A DNA stretch of 64,000 nt, from NCBI GenBank assembly GCA_963831705.1, contig CAWHRE010000010.1, forward strand, positions 1,054,001-1,118,000, in the 5' to 3' direction. This document shows, one piece after another, positions 26,405-35,448 of this stretch (the stretch's first letter is position 1; the number at the start of each line of letters is the position of its first letter). The notes below the pieces were generated by a model. It was not told where the DNA came from and searched no databases. It saw nothing but the letters and a program-made list of their open reading frames with translations. Made by a program: the position numbers and the translations under genes. Origin of the DNA: DASQPR01 sp963831705 (GTDB lineage Bacteria; Actinomycetota; Actinomycetes; Mycobacteriales; Micromonosporaceae).

Positions 26405-27688
26405 ATGACAACGGCGGTAAGGGTCTACGTCGCCCGGCTTGCCGGACTGATGGTCTTCGATCCCAACGGGGACCAGGTCGGGCGGGTCCGGGACGCGGTC
26501 GCGCGAGTACGCGCCGACGGCGCCTCACCGCGCGTCGTCGGCCTGATCGCCGAGATGCCGATGCGTCGCCGGATCTTCCTGCCGATCGGGCGGGTAATCG
26601 CGATGGAGACCGACTCGGTCATCCTCGGCACCGGCACACTCAACCTGCGTCGGTTCGAGAAGCGTCCGGGCGAGATCCTGGTGCTCGAGGAACTGCTGGA
26701 CCGGCGGGTGACGATCAACGAATCCGGCGCTCCGGCGGCGGTCGTGGACATCGCGATGGAGGGCAACCGCAATGGAGAGTGGACGCTCACCAGGGTCGCC
26801 GTACGCGAACACACCGGCCGCCTGAGCCGCCGAGGTCATCTGCATCAGCTCGACTGGAGTGAGGTCAGCGGCCTGGTTGGCATCCCCGACGCCCAAGGGA
26901 CGGCGTCGTTGCTGGCTGTACTCGACAACATGCGCCCCGCCGACCTGGCGAACGTCCTGCAGGATCTGTCGAACAGCCGCCGGGTCGAGGTGGCCGCCGC
27001 GCTCGACGACGAACGCCTGGCCGACGTGCTGGAAGAACTCCCCGAGCACGATCAGGTAGAGATCCTCGGCGCGCTCGAGCCGTCCCGAGCCGCGGACGTG
27101 CTCGAAGAGATGAACCCGGATGATGCCGCCGATCTGCTGGCCGAATTGCCGAAGCCAGATCAGGATGTGCTGCTCGATCTGATGGAGCCGGCCGAGGCAA
27201 ATCCGGTACGCCAGCTGCTGCACTACCAACCCGGTACGGCAGGCTCGGTGATGACCAGCGAACCGATCATCCTGACCCCGGATGCGACCGTCGCCGAAGC
27301 GCTCGCCCGGATCCGGGAACCGCAGCTCGCTCCGGCGGTCGCCGCGGTCGTATTCGTCGCACGTGCTCCGATGGCGACGCCGACCGGACGCTTCCTCGGC
27401 GTCGTACACTTCCAGCGGCTGTTGCGCGAGCCGCCGGCATCGCTGCTGGGCGGCGTCGTGGACAACGACATCGATCCGTTCGACCCGACGACGTCACTGT
27501 CCGAGATCACTCGGCGGATGGCGACGTACAACCTCGTGTCGATGCCGGTCGTGGATTCGCTCGGTCGCCTGCTCGGCGCCGTCACGGTCGACGATGTCCT
27601 CGACCATCTGTTGCCCCGGGACTGGCGCGACCGCGACCAAGAGGTCGTCAGTGAAGTACGAAGCGCGCTAGGGGCGATTCATGGGTGA
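26405..27688 (+). CDS. MgtE-N / CBS domain protein
   Basis: 427 aa cytoplasmic protein. Residues ~5-160 form two PRC-barrel-like repeats (ARLAGLMVFDPNGDQVGRV); ~185-275 is an MgtE N domain with acidic helical repeats (LEEMNPDDAADLLAELP); ~275-425 is a CBS pair (VMTSEPIILTPDATVAEALA; MPVVDSLGRLLGAVTVDDVL). The membrane channel of MgtE is missing, so it is probably an Mg2+ or nucleotide-sensing regulator rather than a transporter. It overlaps the DUF1003 gene, a conserved pair in actinobacteria near mrp. Confidence 0.88.
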   Translation: MTTAVRVYVARLAGLMVFDPNGDQVGRVRDAVARVRADGASPRVVGLIAEMPMRRRIFLPIGRVIAMETDSVILGTGTLNLRRFEKRPGEILVLEELLDRRVTINESGAPAAVVDIAMEGNRNGEWTLTRVAVREHTGRLSRRGHLHQLDWSEVSGLVGIPDAQGTASLLAVLDNMRPADLANVLQDLSNSRRVEVAAALDDERLADVLEELPEHDQVEILGALEPSRAADVLEEMNPDDAADLLAELPKPDQDVLLDLMEPAEANPVRQLLHYQPGTAGSVMTSEPIILTPDATVAEALARIREPQLAPAVAAVVFVARAPMATPTGRFLGVVHFQRLLREPPASLLGGVVDNDIDPFDPTTSLSEITRRMATYNLVSMPVVDSLGRLLGAVTVDDVLDHLLPRDWRDRDQEVVSEVRSALGAIHG

Positions 27689-28319
27689 GCCGCGTCGGGA
27701 CATGCGGCTCGATCAGCCTCGCGATTCCCGGTTGAAGCTGCCGAAGTTCGACCCGGAAACGTTCGGCCGCTGGTCCGAGGGGACCGCCCGGTTCATCGGT
27801 ACGGCGAAGTTCATCGTGTACATGACGATCTTCATCGCTGTCTGGTTTCTCTGGAACACGCTGGCTCCGACGAATCTCCGGTTCGACCCGTACACCTTCA
27901 CGTTCTTGACCTTGCTCTTGTCGTTGCAGGCGTCCTACGCCGCGCCGCTGATCCTGCTCGCGCAGAACCGGCAGGCCGACCGCGACCGACTGTCGATGGA
28001 GGAGGACCGGCGTCGCGCCTCGCTGCAGAAGGCGGATACCGAATACCTGTCGCGCGAACTCGCTTCGCTACGGATCGCGATCGGCGAGGTGGCCACCCGG
28101 GACTTCGTTCGGTCCGAGCTGTCCCGGTTGGCCGAAGAGCTGGACGAAGCGGCGCAGCGCCGACAGAAGCTGGAGCGGAAAGAACATCAGCGGGAACTGC
28201 GGCGAGCGGCGAAGGCGGCCGAGGCGAGCGGCGAAGCGGTCGGCTTTGACGAGCCTCTGGAGACCGATCTGAAGGCGGACGACAACCTTCCGCCGAAGTC
28301 CCGGCGCCGTAACCGGTAG
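27681..28319 (+). CDS. DUF1003 membrane protein
   Basis: 212 aa. Two membrane helices (about 40-60, TAKFIVYMTIFIAVWFLW, and 70-95) and the family signature LLSLQASYAAPLILLAQNRQ followed by ADRDR. A charged, coiled-coil-like tail of about 100 residues follows, ending in basic KSRRRNR. The start overlaps the MgtE-N/CBS gene by 8 nt, so the two probably work together, perhaps in divalent-cation homeostasis; this is inferred from gene linkage. Confidence 0.88.
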   Translation: MGEPRRDMRLDQPRDSRLKLPKFDPETFGRWSEGTARFIGTAKFIVYMTIFIAVWFLWNTLAPTNLRFDPYTFTFLTLLLSLQASYAAPLILLAQNRQADRDRLSMEEDRRRASLQKADTEYLSRELASLRIAIGEVATRDFVRSELSRLAEELDEAAQRRQKLERKEHQRELRRAAKAAEASGEAVGFDEPLETDLKADDNLPPKSRRRNR

Positions 28320-28335
28320 CCATGGAAATGAATGT

Positions 28336-28369
28336 GCCGCGCGCCTCAAGGGGTTTGAAGGCGCGCGGC
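28336..28369 (+). terminator. Terminator after the DUF1003 gene
   Basis: Stem GCCGCGCGCCT/AGGCGCGCGGC, 11 bp, loop of 12 nt, 17 nt after the stop. No strong U-run, but placement fits an actinobacterial terminator. Confidence 0.6.
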
Positions 28370-28551
28370 TCAACGTAACGATTGTCCCATTCCAGTGGGT
28401 ACGGCGTCCAGCGCTGATTTCACCTGCCGGAAATTTTCCTCGTCGGACCTGATGAGCACCCGATGCGCGGCGACCGGTCGGCGCGTCGGATTCGACACAA
28501 GCGCGGGGACGACCGGACGGCCCGCGTTTACCGCGCCGTAGCATTGCCAGC

Positions 28552-29706
28552 ATGTCCGCACCTGCCACGTCACCCGCTGCTGATGTCCTCGAAGAAGCGA
28601 TCCGCGCCGCGCTGGCCACGGTCGACGATCCGGAGATCCGCCGGCCGATCACCGACCTCAACATGGTCGAATCGGTGCACGTCGACGCGTCCGGCGTCAC
28701 GACCGTCGCGTTGCTGCTCACGGTGGCCGGTTGCCCGCTCCGGGACAAGCTGCGCGACGACATCACGGCCGCGGTCGGCGCCGTCGCCGGCGTGTCAGCC
28801 GTCAAGGTCGATTTCGGGGTAATGACCGCCGAGCAGCGCAAGGACCTACAGACCAGCCTGCGCGGCGGCGGTACGGCCGAGCCGGTCGTACCGTTCGCGC
28901 AGCCCGGCAGCCGCACCCGTGTGTACGCGATCGCCAGCGGCAAGGGCGGCGTCGGCAAATCGAGCGTGACGGTCAACCTGGCGGCCGCGCTCGCCGCTCG
29001 GGGCCTGTCGGTCGGCGTCGTGGATGCGGACATCTACGGGCACTCGGTGCCACGCATGCTCGGTACGGCCGACCGCCCCACGCAGGTCGAGGATATGATC
29101 ATGCCGCCCCAGGCGCACGGCGTGAAGGTGATCTCGATCGGTATGTTCACGGCCGGCAACGCCGCGGTGGTGTGGCGCGGGCCGATGCTGCACCGGGCGC
29201 TGCAACAGTTCCTCGCCGACGTGTACTGGGGCGACCTGGACGTGCTGCTGCTCGACCTCCCGCCGGGTACCGGCGATATGGCGATCTCGCTTGCCCAGCT
29301 GCTGCCGAACGCCGAGATTCTGGTGGTCACGACACCGCAGACGGCCGCCGCCGAGGTGGCCGAGCGGGCCGGCGCGATCGCGCTGCAAACTCACCAGCGC
29401 CTCGTCGGTGTCGTGGAGAACATGTCCTGGCTGGAGCTGCCGACCGGCGAGCGGATGGACATCTTCGGATCGGGCGGCGGCCAGATCGTCGCGGATTCTC
29501 TGACCCGGACGGTCGGTGCGAGCGTGCCGCTGCTAGGCCAGATCCCGCTGGACACTCGCGTACGCGAGGCGGGCGACGCCGGTACACCGATCGTGATCAC
29601 CGATCCGGACGCACCGGCGGCGAAGGCGCTGCAGGCGATCGCGGATCGACTCGCAACTCGACGCGAGTCCCTGGCCGGAAAGCCGCTAGGCCTGCGTCCG
29701 ATGTAA
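28552..29706 (+). CDS. mrp: Mrp/NBP35-type P-loop ATPase, iron-sulfur carrier
   Basis: 384 aa. An N-terminal FeS-assembly (DUF59) domain occupies ~10-90, then the ParA/MinD-like ATPase with deviant Walker A SGKGGVGKSS (129-138), switch region DADIYGHSVPRML and LLLDLPPGTGDMAISLAQ. The family carries [4Fe-4S] clusters to apoproteins. The C-terminal CxxC of many homologues is absent (ENMSWLELPTGERMDIFG), which I believe is common in actinobacterial Mrp. Clustered with tatB and htrA as in mycobacteria. Confidence 0.93.
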   Translation: MSAPATSPAADVLEEAIRAALATVDDPEIRRPITDLNMVESVHVDASGVTTVALLLTVAGCPLRDKLRDDITAAVGAVAGVSAVKVDFGVMTAEQRKDLQTSLRGGGTAEPVVPFAQPGSRTRVYAIASGKGGVGKSSVTVNLAAALAARGLSVGVVDADIYGHSVPRMLGTADRPTQVEDMIMPPQAHGVKVISIGMFTAGNAAVVWRGPMLHRALQQFLADVYWGDLDVLLLDLPPGTGDMAISLAQLLPNAEILVVTTPQTAAAEVAERAGAIALQTHQRLVGVVENMSWLELPTGERMDIFGSGGGQIVADSLTRTVGASVPLLGQIPLDTRVREAGDAGTPIVITDPDAPAAKALQAIADRLATRRESLAGKPLGLRPM

Positions 29707-29712
29707 CATTTT

Positions 29713-29761
29713 CGCGCTCCGTCAGCGGCGCCGCAGTGGGCGCCGCGCGAGGAGCGCGCAA
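29713..29761. repeat. GCGCGCTCC hairpin repeat, copy B
   Basis: Compact 49-bp copy; arms CGCGCTCC and GGAGCGCG with the inner pair GGCGCC/GGCGCC, so it can fold as a hairpin. Lies between the convergent mrp and tatB stops and could also act as a terminator there. Confidence 0.75.
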
Positions 29762-29764
29762 TAT

Positions 29765-30226
29765 CTACGTGGCGTCGAAGTCGTAAGTCTTGACCGCCGG
29801 TGCTGGCGGCGGTTCGATCGGTGTCGGACCGCCGGTGTTGACCGGCTTTGGCTTCAACGACGAACGTACGCTCTGCTGGGCACCCTTGACCTCGCCGTGC
29901 ACGCCCTTGAGCTCGGACTGGACGCCCTTGAGATCGTTCCGGACGTCGTTGTAGAGATCGTCGAGCGGCCGCCGGATCGCGCGCTCGTCCTCTTCGCTCA
30001 GGATGTGCTTGCGGATCAGAGTCTTCGGGTTCAGATCTTCTAGCGAAATGTCCGTACCGAGTTCGCGGCTGAGGTCGGACGTCGCGTTACGTGCCATGTC
30101 ACGGAGGTTCCGGATCATCTTCACGCCGTCGGCGATCGCCTTCGGGAGCCGGTCCGGGCCGAAAATGAACATCGCGAGCAACAGCAGGACGACGAACTCC
30201 CAGCCGTTGATGCCGAAAAAATCCAC
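29765..30226 (-). CDS. tatB: Sec-independent translocase subunit TatB
   Basis: 153 aa. One N-terminal membrane helix (INGWEFVVLLLLAMFIFGP) followed by the hinge DRLPKAIADG and an amphipathic helix, as in TatA/B. The long C-terminal part and the Glu/Gly pattern support TatB rather than TatA. Binds twin-arginine signal peptides with TatC. It lies downstream of htrA on the same strand, the arrangement known from mycobacteria. Confidence 0.92.
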   Translation of the reverse strand: MDFFGINGWEFVVLLLLAMFIFGPDRLPKAIADGVKMIRNLRDMARNATSDLSRELGTDISLEDLNPKTLIRKHILSEEDERAIRRPLDDLYNDVRNDLKGVQSELKGVHGEVKGAQQSVRSSLKPKPVNTGGPTPIEPPPAPAVKTYDFDAT

Positions 30227-30302
30227 GCCGGGTCGCCTCCGCCCATCCTGCCAGCCGCGGACCCCAGCTTACGCAGGCATGCTGACGGTCACCAATGGCG
30301 TG

Positions 30303-31721
30303 TCAGTTCGAATCCGGGACGAGTTTTACCTGGGCCGTGTGACGGTCACCATCGCGCAGGTAGACAACCGGCACGATGGTCCCGGGCGCGTACTGGCGGA
30401 CCAGCGCCGTCAGGTCACCGGCCGACGTCAGCAGACTGCCGCCGATCAGCAGAACCACGTCGCCCGCCTTCAGACCGGCGGCGGCGGCCGGCCCACCGGG
30501 CGTCACGGCCGCGATCGGGACGCCACCGTTCGGATCCTGGTGATAGGAGGTCGGTGTGGTCGCGCCGATCACCGTGTGGACGATCTTGCCGCCGCCGATG
30601 ATCTGCTGAGCGATCCGCTTGGCCTGATTGATCGGGATGGCGAACGCCAGTCCGATGTTGCCGGCGTCATCCGAATTCGTGGCCGACGACGACTCGATCG
30701 CCGCGTCGACGCCGATGACCTGGCCGTTCGCATCGAACAGCGGTCCACCGGAGTTACCGTGATTTACTGCGGCATCGGTCTGGATCGCCGAGTAGTAGCG
30801 GGTCGGCCCGCTGCCCGAGGTGATCTCCAACGGGCGGTGCAGAGCGCTGATGATGCCGTAGGTGACCGTGCCCGGCAGATCCAGCGGCGCTCCGACGGCG
30901 AGCACCGGATCGCCGACCGCGACCGAGTCCGAGTCGCCGAACGTCACGGCGGGCAAGCCGGTACGCGAGACCTTGAGTACCGCGATATCCGACTCGGAAT
31001 CGGCACCGACGAGCGTGGCGGGCGCGGTCGACGAGTCGCTGAACATCACCGTCGCGGGATCCGACAGACCCTGCACGACGTGGTCATTCGTCACGACGTA
31101 CCCGTTGCTGGAGACGATGAAGCCGGATCCGATCGCCGACGTACCGAAGCCGTTGTCCACCCGAATCGTCACGACGCTCGGCATCACGGCCTTGGCGACG
31201 CCGGCGAGCGACGTCGGCGCGCGCTGTGCCGCGCTGGGCGCCGATCCGCCGAGAACCGTTCCAGTGCTGCCGCCCCGACGTACCGCGACGTTGTATCCGA
31301 GCGCGCCACCGAGCGCGCCCGCGAGCAGCGCCGCGATCACGCTGATCAACAGCACCTGGCCGAGCGTCGCGTTCCGGCCCCGCTTCGTGAAATCCGGCGG
31401 CTCGACCTCGGCCGGTGGTTCCGGCGCCGGAACGATCACCGCGGCCGGAGCGTACGGATCCCGCCACGGATCGGTCGACGCATCCGACCACCACGCGGAG
31501 TTGTCCTTCGGAGATTCATTTCCGTTCGTCACGAGCGGCATCCAAGGCGGAGGAGCGGGCGTCGGCCCAGTGGCAGGCGCGATGACCTGCGATGGCGAGA
31601 TCCACGGAGACGGACTTTCCGGCGCGCCGATCGGGTACGCAGCGTCACGGCCAGGCGCGTCGTAGAGTGCGCCGGAGAAACCTGACGACGCATCCAACCG
31701 CTGTTCCGGTGAACCGTCCAC
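30303..31721 (-). CDS. htrA: HtrA/DegP-like membrane serine protease
   Basis: 472 aa. A Pro-rich cytoplasmic region of ~115 residues is followed by one membrane helix (~121-147), a trypsin-like domain with catalytic H214 (TNDHVVQG), D245 (SDIAVLKV) and S324 (HGNSGGPLFD), and one PDZ domain (~385-465). It should degrade misfolded extracytoplasmic proteins. Start GTG at 31721 with GGGGGTGTGGC upstream. In mycobacteria the order is sigE-rseA-htrA-tatB; here sigE and rseA are missing although the neighbouring O-methyltransferase is kept. Confidence 0.95.
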   Translation of the reverse strand: MDGSPEQRLDASSGFSGALYDAPGRDAAYPIGAPESPSPWISPSQVIAPATGPTPAPPPWMPLVTNGNESPKDNSAWWSDASTDPWRDPYAPAAVIVPAPEPPAEVEPPDFTKRGRNATLGQVLLISVIAALLAGALGGALGYNVAVRRGGSTGTVLGGSAPSAAQRAPTSLAGVAKAVMPSVVTIRVDNGFGTSAIGSGFIVSSNGYVVTNDHVVQGLSDPATVMFSDSSTAPATLVGADSESDIAVLKVSRTGLPAVTFGDSDSVAVGDPVLAVGAPLDLPGTVTYGIISALHRPLEITSGSGPTRYYSAIQTDAAVNHGNSGGPLFDANGQVIGVDAAIESSSATNSDDAGNIGLAFAIPINQAKRIAQQIIGGGKIVHTVIGATTPTSYHQDPNGGVPIAAVTPGGPAAAAGLKAGDVVLLIGGSLLTSAGDLTALVRQYAPGTIVPVVYLRDGDRHTAQVKLVPDSN

Positions 31722-31849
31722 GCCACACCCCCAGTCCTATCCGTAATCAGGATCGCACGGCAACCTTGCATCACATCACCGATCAAGACATCGAGCGCGA
31801 AATGCAGCAGGGCTAGCGTGAGGGCGCTGAATACATGAGGAGACCGGCG

Positions 31850-32512
31850 ATGGTCAGCACCACCGACATGATCATGCAAAGGTCCGCGCACGCGCGGGAC
31901 TTCGCCGAATCCTATGTCGCCGAGGACGATGTGATGAGGGTCGCGCGGGCGATGTCGACCGAGGTCGGGGTCGTGCCGATCTCCGCCGGTACGGGGGCTG
32001 CGCTGCGCGTACTCGCGGCCGCGCTCGGCGCGCGTTCGGTGATCGAAATCGGTACCGGCACCGGATTGAGCGCACTCTGGCTGCTCGGCGGCATGCCGGC
32101 CGACGGTGTCCTGACCACGATCGACATCGAGCCGGAGTACCAGCGGATGTCCCGCCGGATTCTGGCCGAGGCCGGGCACCCGGCCGGCCGTACCCGCCTG
32201 ATCGCCGGCCGCGCGCTCGATGTCCTGCCGCGCCTCGCCGACGGCGCGTACGACCTGCTGTTTCTGGACGGCGATCGGGGTGACTACGCGGCCTGCGTCC
32301 AGGCCGCGCCGCGGATCCTGCGTACCGGCGGGATGCTCGTGATCAATGGCGCGCTGGCCGGTGGCAAGGTCGCCGATCCATCGGTACGGGATCCCCAGAC
32401 CGCCGAGTTGCGCGACGTGGTCCGGACCCTTCGGACCAGCGAGGACTGGTGTCCGGCGCTGCTCCCGGTCGGCGACGGCCTTCTATGTGCGGTGAAAGCA
32501 ACGGCGATCTAG
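31850..32512 (+). CDS. O-methyltransferase (CCoAOMT/YrrM type)
   Basis: 220 aa from ATG 31850, preceded by GAGGAGACCGGCG; a start at 31835 is open but lacks a site. SAM-binding motif SVIEIGTGTGLSALWLLGG, then TTIDIEPEYQ and LLFLDGDRGDYAACVQAA. Small catechol or metabolite methyltransferase family. Its position beside htrA matches the mycobacterial Rv1220c neighbourhood. The 3' end overlaps pepA by 4 nt on the opposite strand. Confidence 0.9.
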   Translation: MVSTTDMIMQRSAHARDFAESYVAEDDVMRVARAMSTEVGVVPISAGTGAALRVLAAALGARSVIEIGTGTGLSALWLLGGMPADGVLTTIDIEPEYQRMSRRILAEAGHPAGRTRLIAGRALDVLPRLADGAYDLLFLDGDRGDYAACVQAAPRILRTGGMLVINGALAGGKVADPSVRDPQTAELRDVVRTLRTSEDWCPALLPVGDGLLCAVKATAI

Positions 32513-34011
32513 AGCGCTTCCAGCCACCGCAGCAACGTCCGTACGCCCCAACCGGTCGCGCCCTTCGCCAGCTCGGCGTCGGCACTCGCCGCCCACGCGG
32601 GCGCCGACATGTCGATGTGTGCCCAGCGGGGACGGAGATCACCGGTGAACTCCCGGAGAAACAGCGCAGCGGTCGTCGCACCCGGGCCGGGTCCGCTATT
32701 CGCGATGTCCGCCACGTCACTGCGGATGTCCCGGACATAATCCTCGGTTAGCGGCATGCGCCATACCTGCTCGCCGGCGGCGCCGGCCGCCTGCTCCAGG
32801 GAGCGCGCAAGATCATCGTTCTCGGTGAACAACGCACCGGTCCGCTTGCCGAGCGCGACCATGTTCGCGCCGGTGAGCGTCGCGAGGTCGATCAGGTAAT
32901 CCGCTTCGAACTGCTCGGCCGCGTACGCGAGCGCGTCCCCCAGGACAATCCGACCTTCCGCGTCGGTGTTCAGGATCTCGCTGGTCACCCCGCCGTAGTG
33001 CCGCACGACGTCGCCGGGCCGGAACGCCGAGCCGCTGACCATGTTCTCGGCGAGCGGGGCGAGCGCCGTGATGCGTACCGGCAGCTTCATCTCAGCCGCG
33101 CCGAGCGTTGCCGCCATGATCGCCGCTGCGCCACCCATGTCCTTGCGCATCAGGAGCATCGCTTCGGCCGGCTTGATGCAGATGCCGCCGGTATCGAACG
33201 TGATGCCCTTCCCGACCAGCACAACGTGGCGCGTGGCGTCGTCCGGCGTCCAGGAGAGTTCGACGAACCGGGGTCCCCTGGTCGATCCGCGCCCGACGGC
33301 GAGGATGCCGCCGAAGCCGTCCGCTTCGAGTTCGTCGGTGGCCCGTACGCGGACGGTCAGGCGCTGGTTTCCGGCCGCCACCGCACTGATCTGGTCGGCG
33401 AACCACGCCGGCGTCTTGTCCTCGCTGGGTGTGTTCGTGAGGTCGCGCGCGAATCTGGTGGCGGACGCGACGGTGTACGCGTCGGTGACCGCATCGGTCA
33501 GCACGTCGGCATCGTCGACCAGCAGCGTCACCTGACGCAGCTCATCGTCCGGGTTCGTGTCCACTACACCATCGCCGGCGACATGACGCCGCTCGCCGTA
33601 TCGGAACTTGTACGACCCGAGCCACACGCCCTCGGCCACGCCACGTACCGCTTCGTGGTCCGCCAAGCCGGCGGTTGAGGCCGGCATCGCAATCCATAGT
33701 GCGTTGACGTTCATCGCCGCGCGTACCGCAGCGGCGCCCGCGGACCGCCAGCCGGATTCGTCGCCCTTACCGACACCGACGAGAAGGACCCGACGCGGCG
33801 TCCGCGTGGGGCGTGGCAGCACCGCCATCGCGCCGGGCGTGCCCTTGTGATTCGCGTCGGCGAGAAGTGCCTCGAGCTCGCCGCGAAGGTCGTCGTCGAT
33901 CGGTGCCGCGACGTCGATCAGCGTCGGCCCGTCTCGATCCGCCCGTACGGGCACGACCAACACATCGGGAACGGATGTCATCAGGCGATCGGACAATCGA
34001 ACGTTGAGCAC
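32509..34011 (-). CDS. pepA: Leucyl aminopeptidase family protein (M17)
   Basis: Cytosolic hexameric zinc/manganese aminopeptidase that trims peptides. 500 aa from GTG at 34011 (M-LNVRLSDRLMTSVPDVL), preceded by CCGGAG; the frame extends 31 codons further upstream, so the start is not certain. Metal-binding and active-site residues are in VGKGITFDTGGICIKPA, MRKDMGGAAAIMA and the signature NTDAEGRIVLGDALAYA. Full length and intact. Confidence 0.95.
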   Translation of the reverse strand: MLNVRLSDRLMTSVPDVLVVPVRADRDGPTLIDVAAPIDDDLRGELEALLADANHKGTPGAMAVLPRPTRTPRRVLLVGVGKGDESGWRSAGAAAVRAAMNVNALWIAMPASTAGLADHEAVRGVAEGVWLGSYKFRYGERRHVAGDGVVDTNPDDELRQVTLLVDDADVLTDAVTDAYTVASATRFARDLTNTPSEDKTPAWFADQISAVAAGNQRLTVRVRATDELEADGFGGILAVGRGSTRGPRFVELSWTPDDATRHVVLVGKGITFDTGGICIKPAEAMLLMRKDMGGAAAIMAATLGAAEMKLPVRITALAPLAENMVSGSAFRPGDVVRHYGGVTSEILNTDAEGRIVLGDALAYAAEQFEADYLIDLATLTGANMVALGKRTGALFTENDDLARSLEQAAGAAGEQVWRMPLTEDYVRDIRSDVADIANSGPGPGATTAALFLREFTGDLRPRWAHIDMSAPAWAASADAELAKGATGWGVRTLLRWLEAL

Positions 34012-34104
34012 ACCAGCTCCGGTTGAGAAGGGATGTGATGTGGGAAATCCCACTGGAAGGAACGCTACGTCACTTGCTTCCCGCGAACCACACGCGTACG
34101 CCAA

Positions 34105-34131
34105 GCGCCGGTTGATGTGCTCAACCGGCGC
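34105..34131 (-). terminator. Hairpin between DUF3117 gene and pepA
   Basis: Perfect 11-bp stem GCGCCGGTTGA/TCAACCGGCGC with a 5-nt loop, 22 nt after the DUF3117 stop on the minus strand. No U-run; probable terminator. Confidence 0.55.
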
Positions 34132-34152
34132 CCGTGCGTAATCGTGAAGGAG

Positions 34153-34320
34153 CTAGCCGACCGCGGCCCGGAGCGCCTCGCCCAGTGCCGTGGCCTCATC
34201 GGGGGTCATTTCGACGACAAGCCGGCCACCGCCTTCCAGCGGAACCCGCATAACGATCCCGCGGCCTTCCTTGGTGACCTCCAGCGGACCGTCGCCCGTC
34301 CGCGGCTTCATCGCCGCCAT
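34153..34320 (-). CDS. DUF3117 small protein
   Basis: 55 aa, ATG at 34320 preceded by GAAGGAGGCAAC. Sequence starts MAAMKPRTGDGPLEVTKEGR and contains MRVPLEGGGRLVVEMTPDEA, typical of this short, highly conserved actinobacterial family (Rv1211 type). Function unknown. In mycobacteria it is near tag and a DivIVA-domain gene, both also present within 4 kb here. Confidence 0.93.
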   Translation of the reverse strand: MAAMKPRTGDGPLEVTKEGRGIVMRVPLEGGGRLVVEMTPDEATALGEALRAAVG

Positions 34321-34489
34321 GTTGCCTCCTTCAAATCCCGTTCCGGAGAAGTCTCTCCGACCCGTACGGCTGAATCATGTATGCGCTCGCCAAGTACGCC
34401 AGGGACGCGTATCTCTGGCCTGTCCACACGTCCCTCCAATGATTTTCCCTGATAACGGCCTCAAGACCCAAACCGGAGGCGAAATCGGT

Positions 34490-34573
34490 ATGACAGCGTG
34501 CCTGGCATGCGGGTCCGATGAATGTCACAATGGGCCGCATTTCTGCGGCACACGGCTATCTGAGCGATCATGA
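34490..34573 (+). CDS. Candidate Cys/His-rich microprotein
   Basis: 27 aa open frame from ATG 34490 with GGAGG 10 nt upstream. It reads MTACLACGSDECHNGPHFC plus a short basic end: C4, C7, C12, H13, H17 and C19 could bind a metal ion. It lies 23 nt upstream of the PaaX-like gene and may be co-transcribed. Such a short frame can occur by chance; the evidence is the ribosome-binding site and the residue pattern only. Confidence 0.3.
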   Translation: MTACLACGSDECHNGPHFCGTRLSERS

Positions 34574-34596
34574 GACCGGCGTGAGGGAGGAACGGC

Positions 34597-35448
34597 ATGC
34601 AGGCAAGATCAGCGCTGTTCGACCTGTACGGCGACCACCTTCGCACCCACGGAGGTCGTGCGCCGGTTGCTGCGCTGGTCCGGATGCTCGCCCCTCTCGA
34701 GATCGGCGCACCCGCCGTCCGCACCGCCGTCTCCCGGATGGTGCGCCAGGGCTGGCTGAGCCCGACCCGTCTCGTGACCGGGCCCGGATATGCGATCACT
34801 CCCCGCGCCGCCCGGCGCCTGGAAGACGCCGGATCACGGATTTACCGCACGAACGTACCCGCTTGGGATGGTTCTTTTGATTTGATCATTGCCGATTCGT
34901 CCCTCACGCGCAATGACCGCCTTCGTCTCGCGAATAGCCTCACGTACCTCGGCTACGGACGGATTGGCGACAGTACGTGGATCGCGACGCGTGCCTCGCC
35001 CGAGGCGGACGCCGTGATCGCGGAGTCCGGCCTGCTGCTTGACCGATTCACGGCGCATCGCTGCGGCGGCGCCAAGGATGCCGCCGGGCTCGTTCGCCGA
35101 GCCTGGGATCTGGAGCGGATCGGCCGCGAATATCGAGACTTCGTCACCGATCTCCGTCCGGTGGTCGAGGGCGTTGACACCGCCGATCCCCGGGCCGCGT
35201 TCACCGCGCGGTTCCGGCTGGTCCACTCGTGGCGTACGTTCCTGTTCCGGGATCCGGCACTCCCCGCGACGCTGTTGCCCGCCAACTGGCCGGGGATCAA
35301 GGCGGCCGAGTTCTTCGACCGGCATGCTGGACTCCTCCGGCCGGGCGCCGATCGATTCGTGGACGAGTGCCTCAACATCACCGCCGCGCCGGTGCCAGAC
35401 CTCGTACAACCATCCAGGCCAACGACGACCTTGAGGACCCCGCTATGA
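34597..35448 (+). CDS. PaaX family transcriptional regulator
   Basis: 283 aa. N-terminal winged helix APAVRTAVSRMVRQGWLSP, a central ferredoxin-like domain (~95-180) and a C-terminal helical domain with HSWRTFLFRDPALPATLLP, the PaaX_C pattern. Known members repress phenylacetate catabolism and respond to phenylacetyl-CoA. The stop overlaps the start of the downstream enoyl-CoA hydratase (ATGA), supporting a functional link. No other paa genes are in the window. Strong ribosome-binding site GGGAGGAACGGC. Confidence 0.9.
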   Translation: MQARSALFDLYGDHLRTHGGRAPVAALVRMLAPLEIGAPAVRTAVSRMVRQGWLSPTRLVTGPGYAITPRAARRLEDAGSRIYRTNVPAWDGSFDLIIADSSLTRNDRLRLANSLTYLGYGRIGDSTWIATRASPEADAVIAESGLLLDRFTAHRCGGAKDAAGLVRRAWDLERIGREYRDFVTDLRPVVEGVDTADPRAAFTARFRLVHSWRTFLFRDPALPATLLPANWPGIKAAEFFDRHAGLLRPGADRFVDECLNITAAPVPDLVQPSRPTTTLRTPL

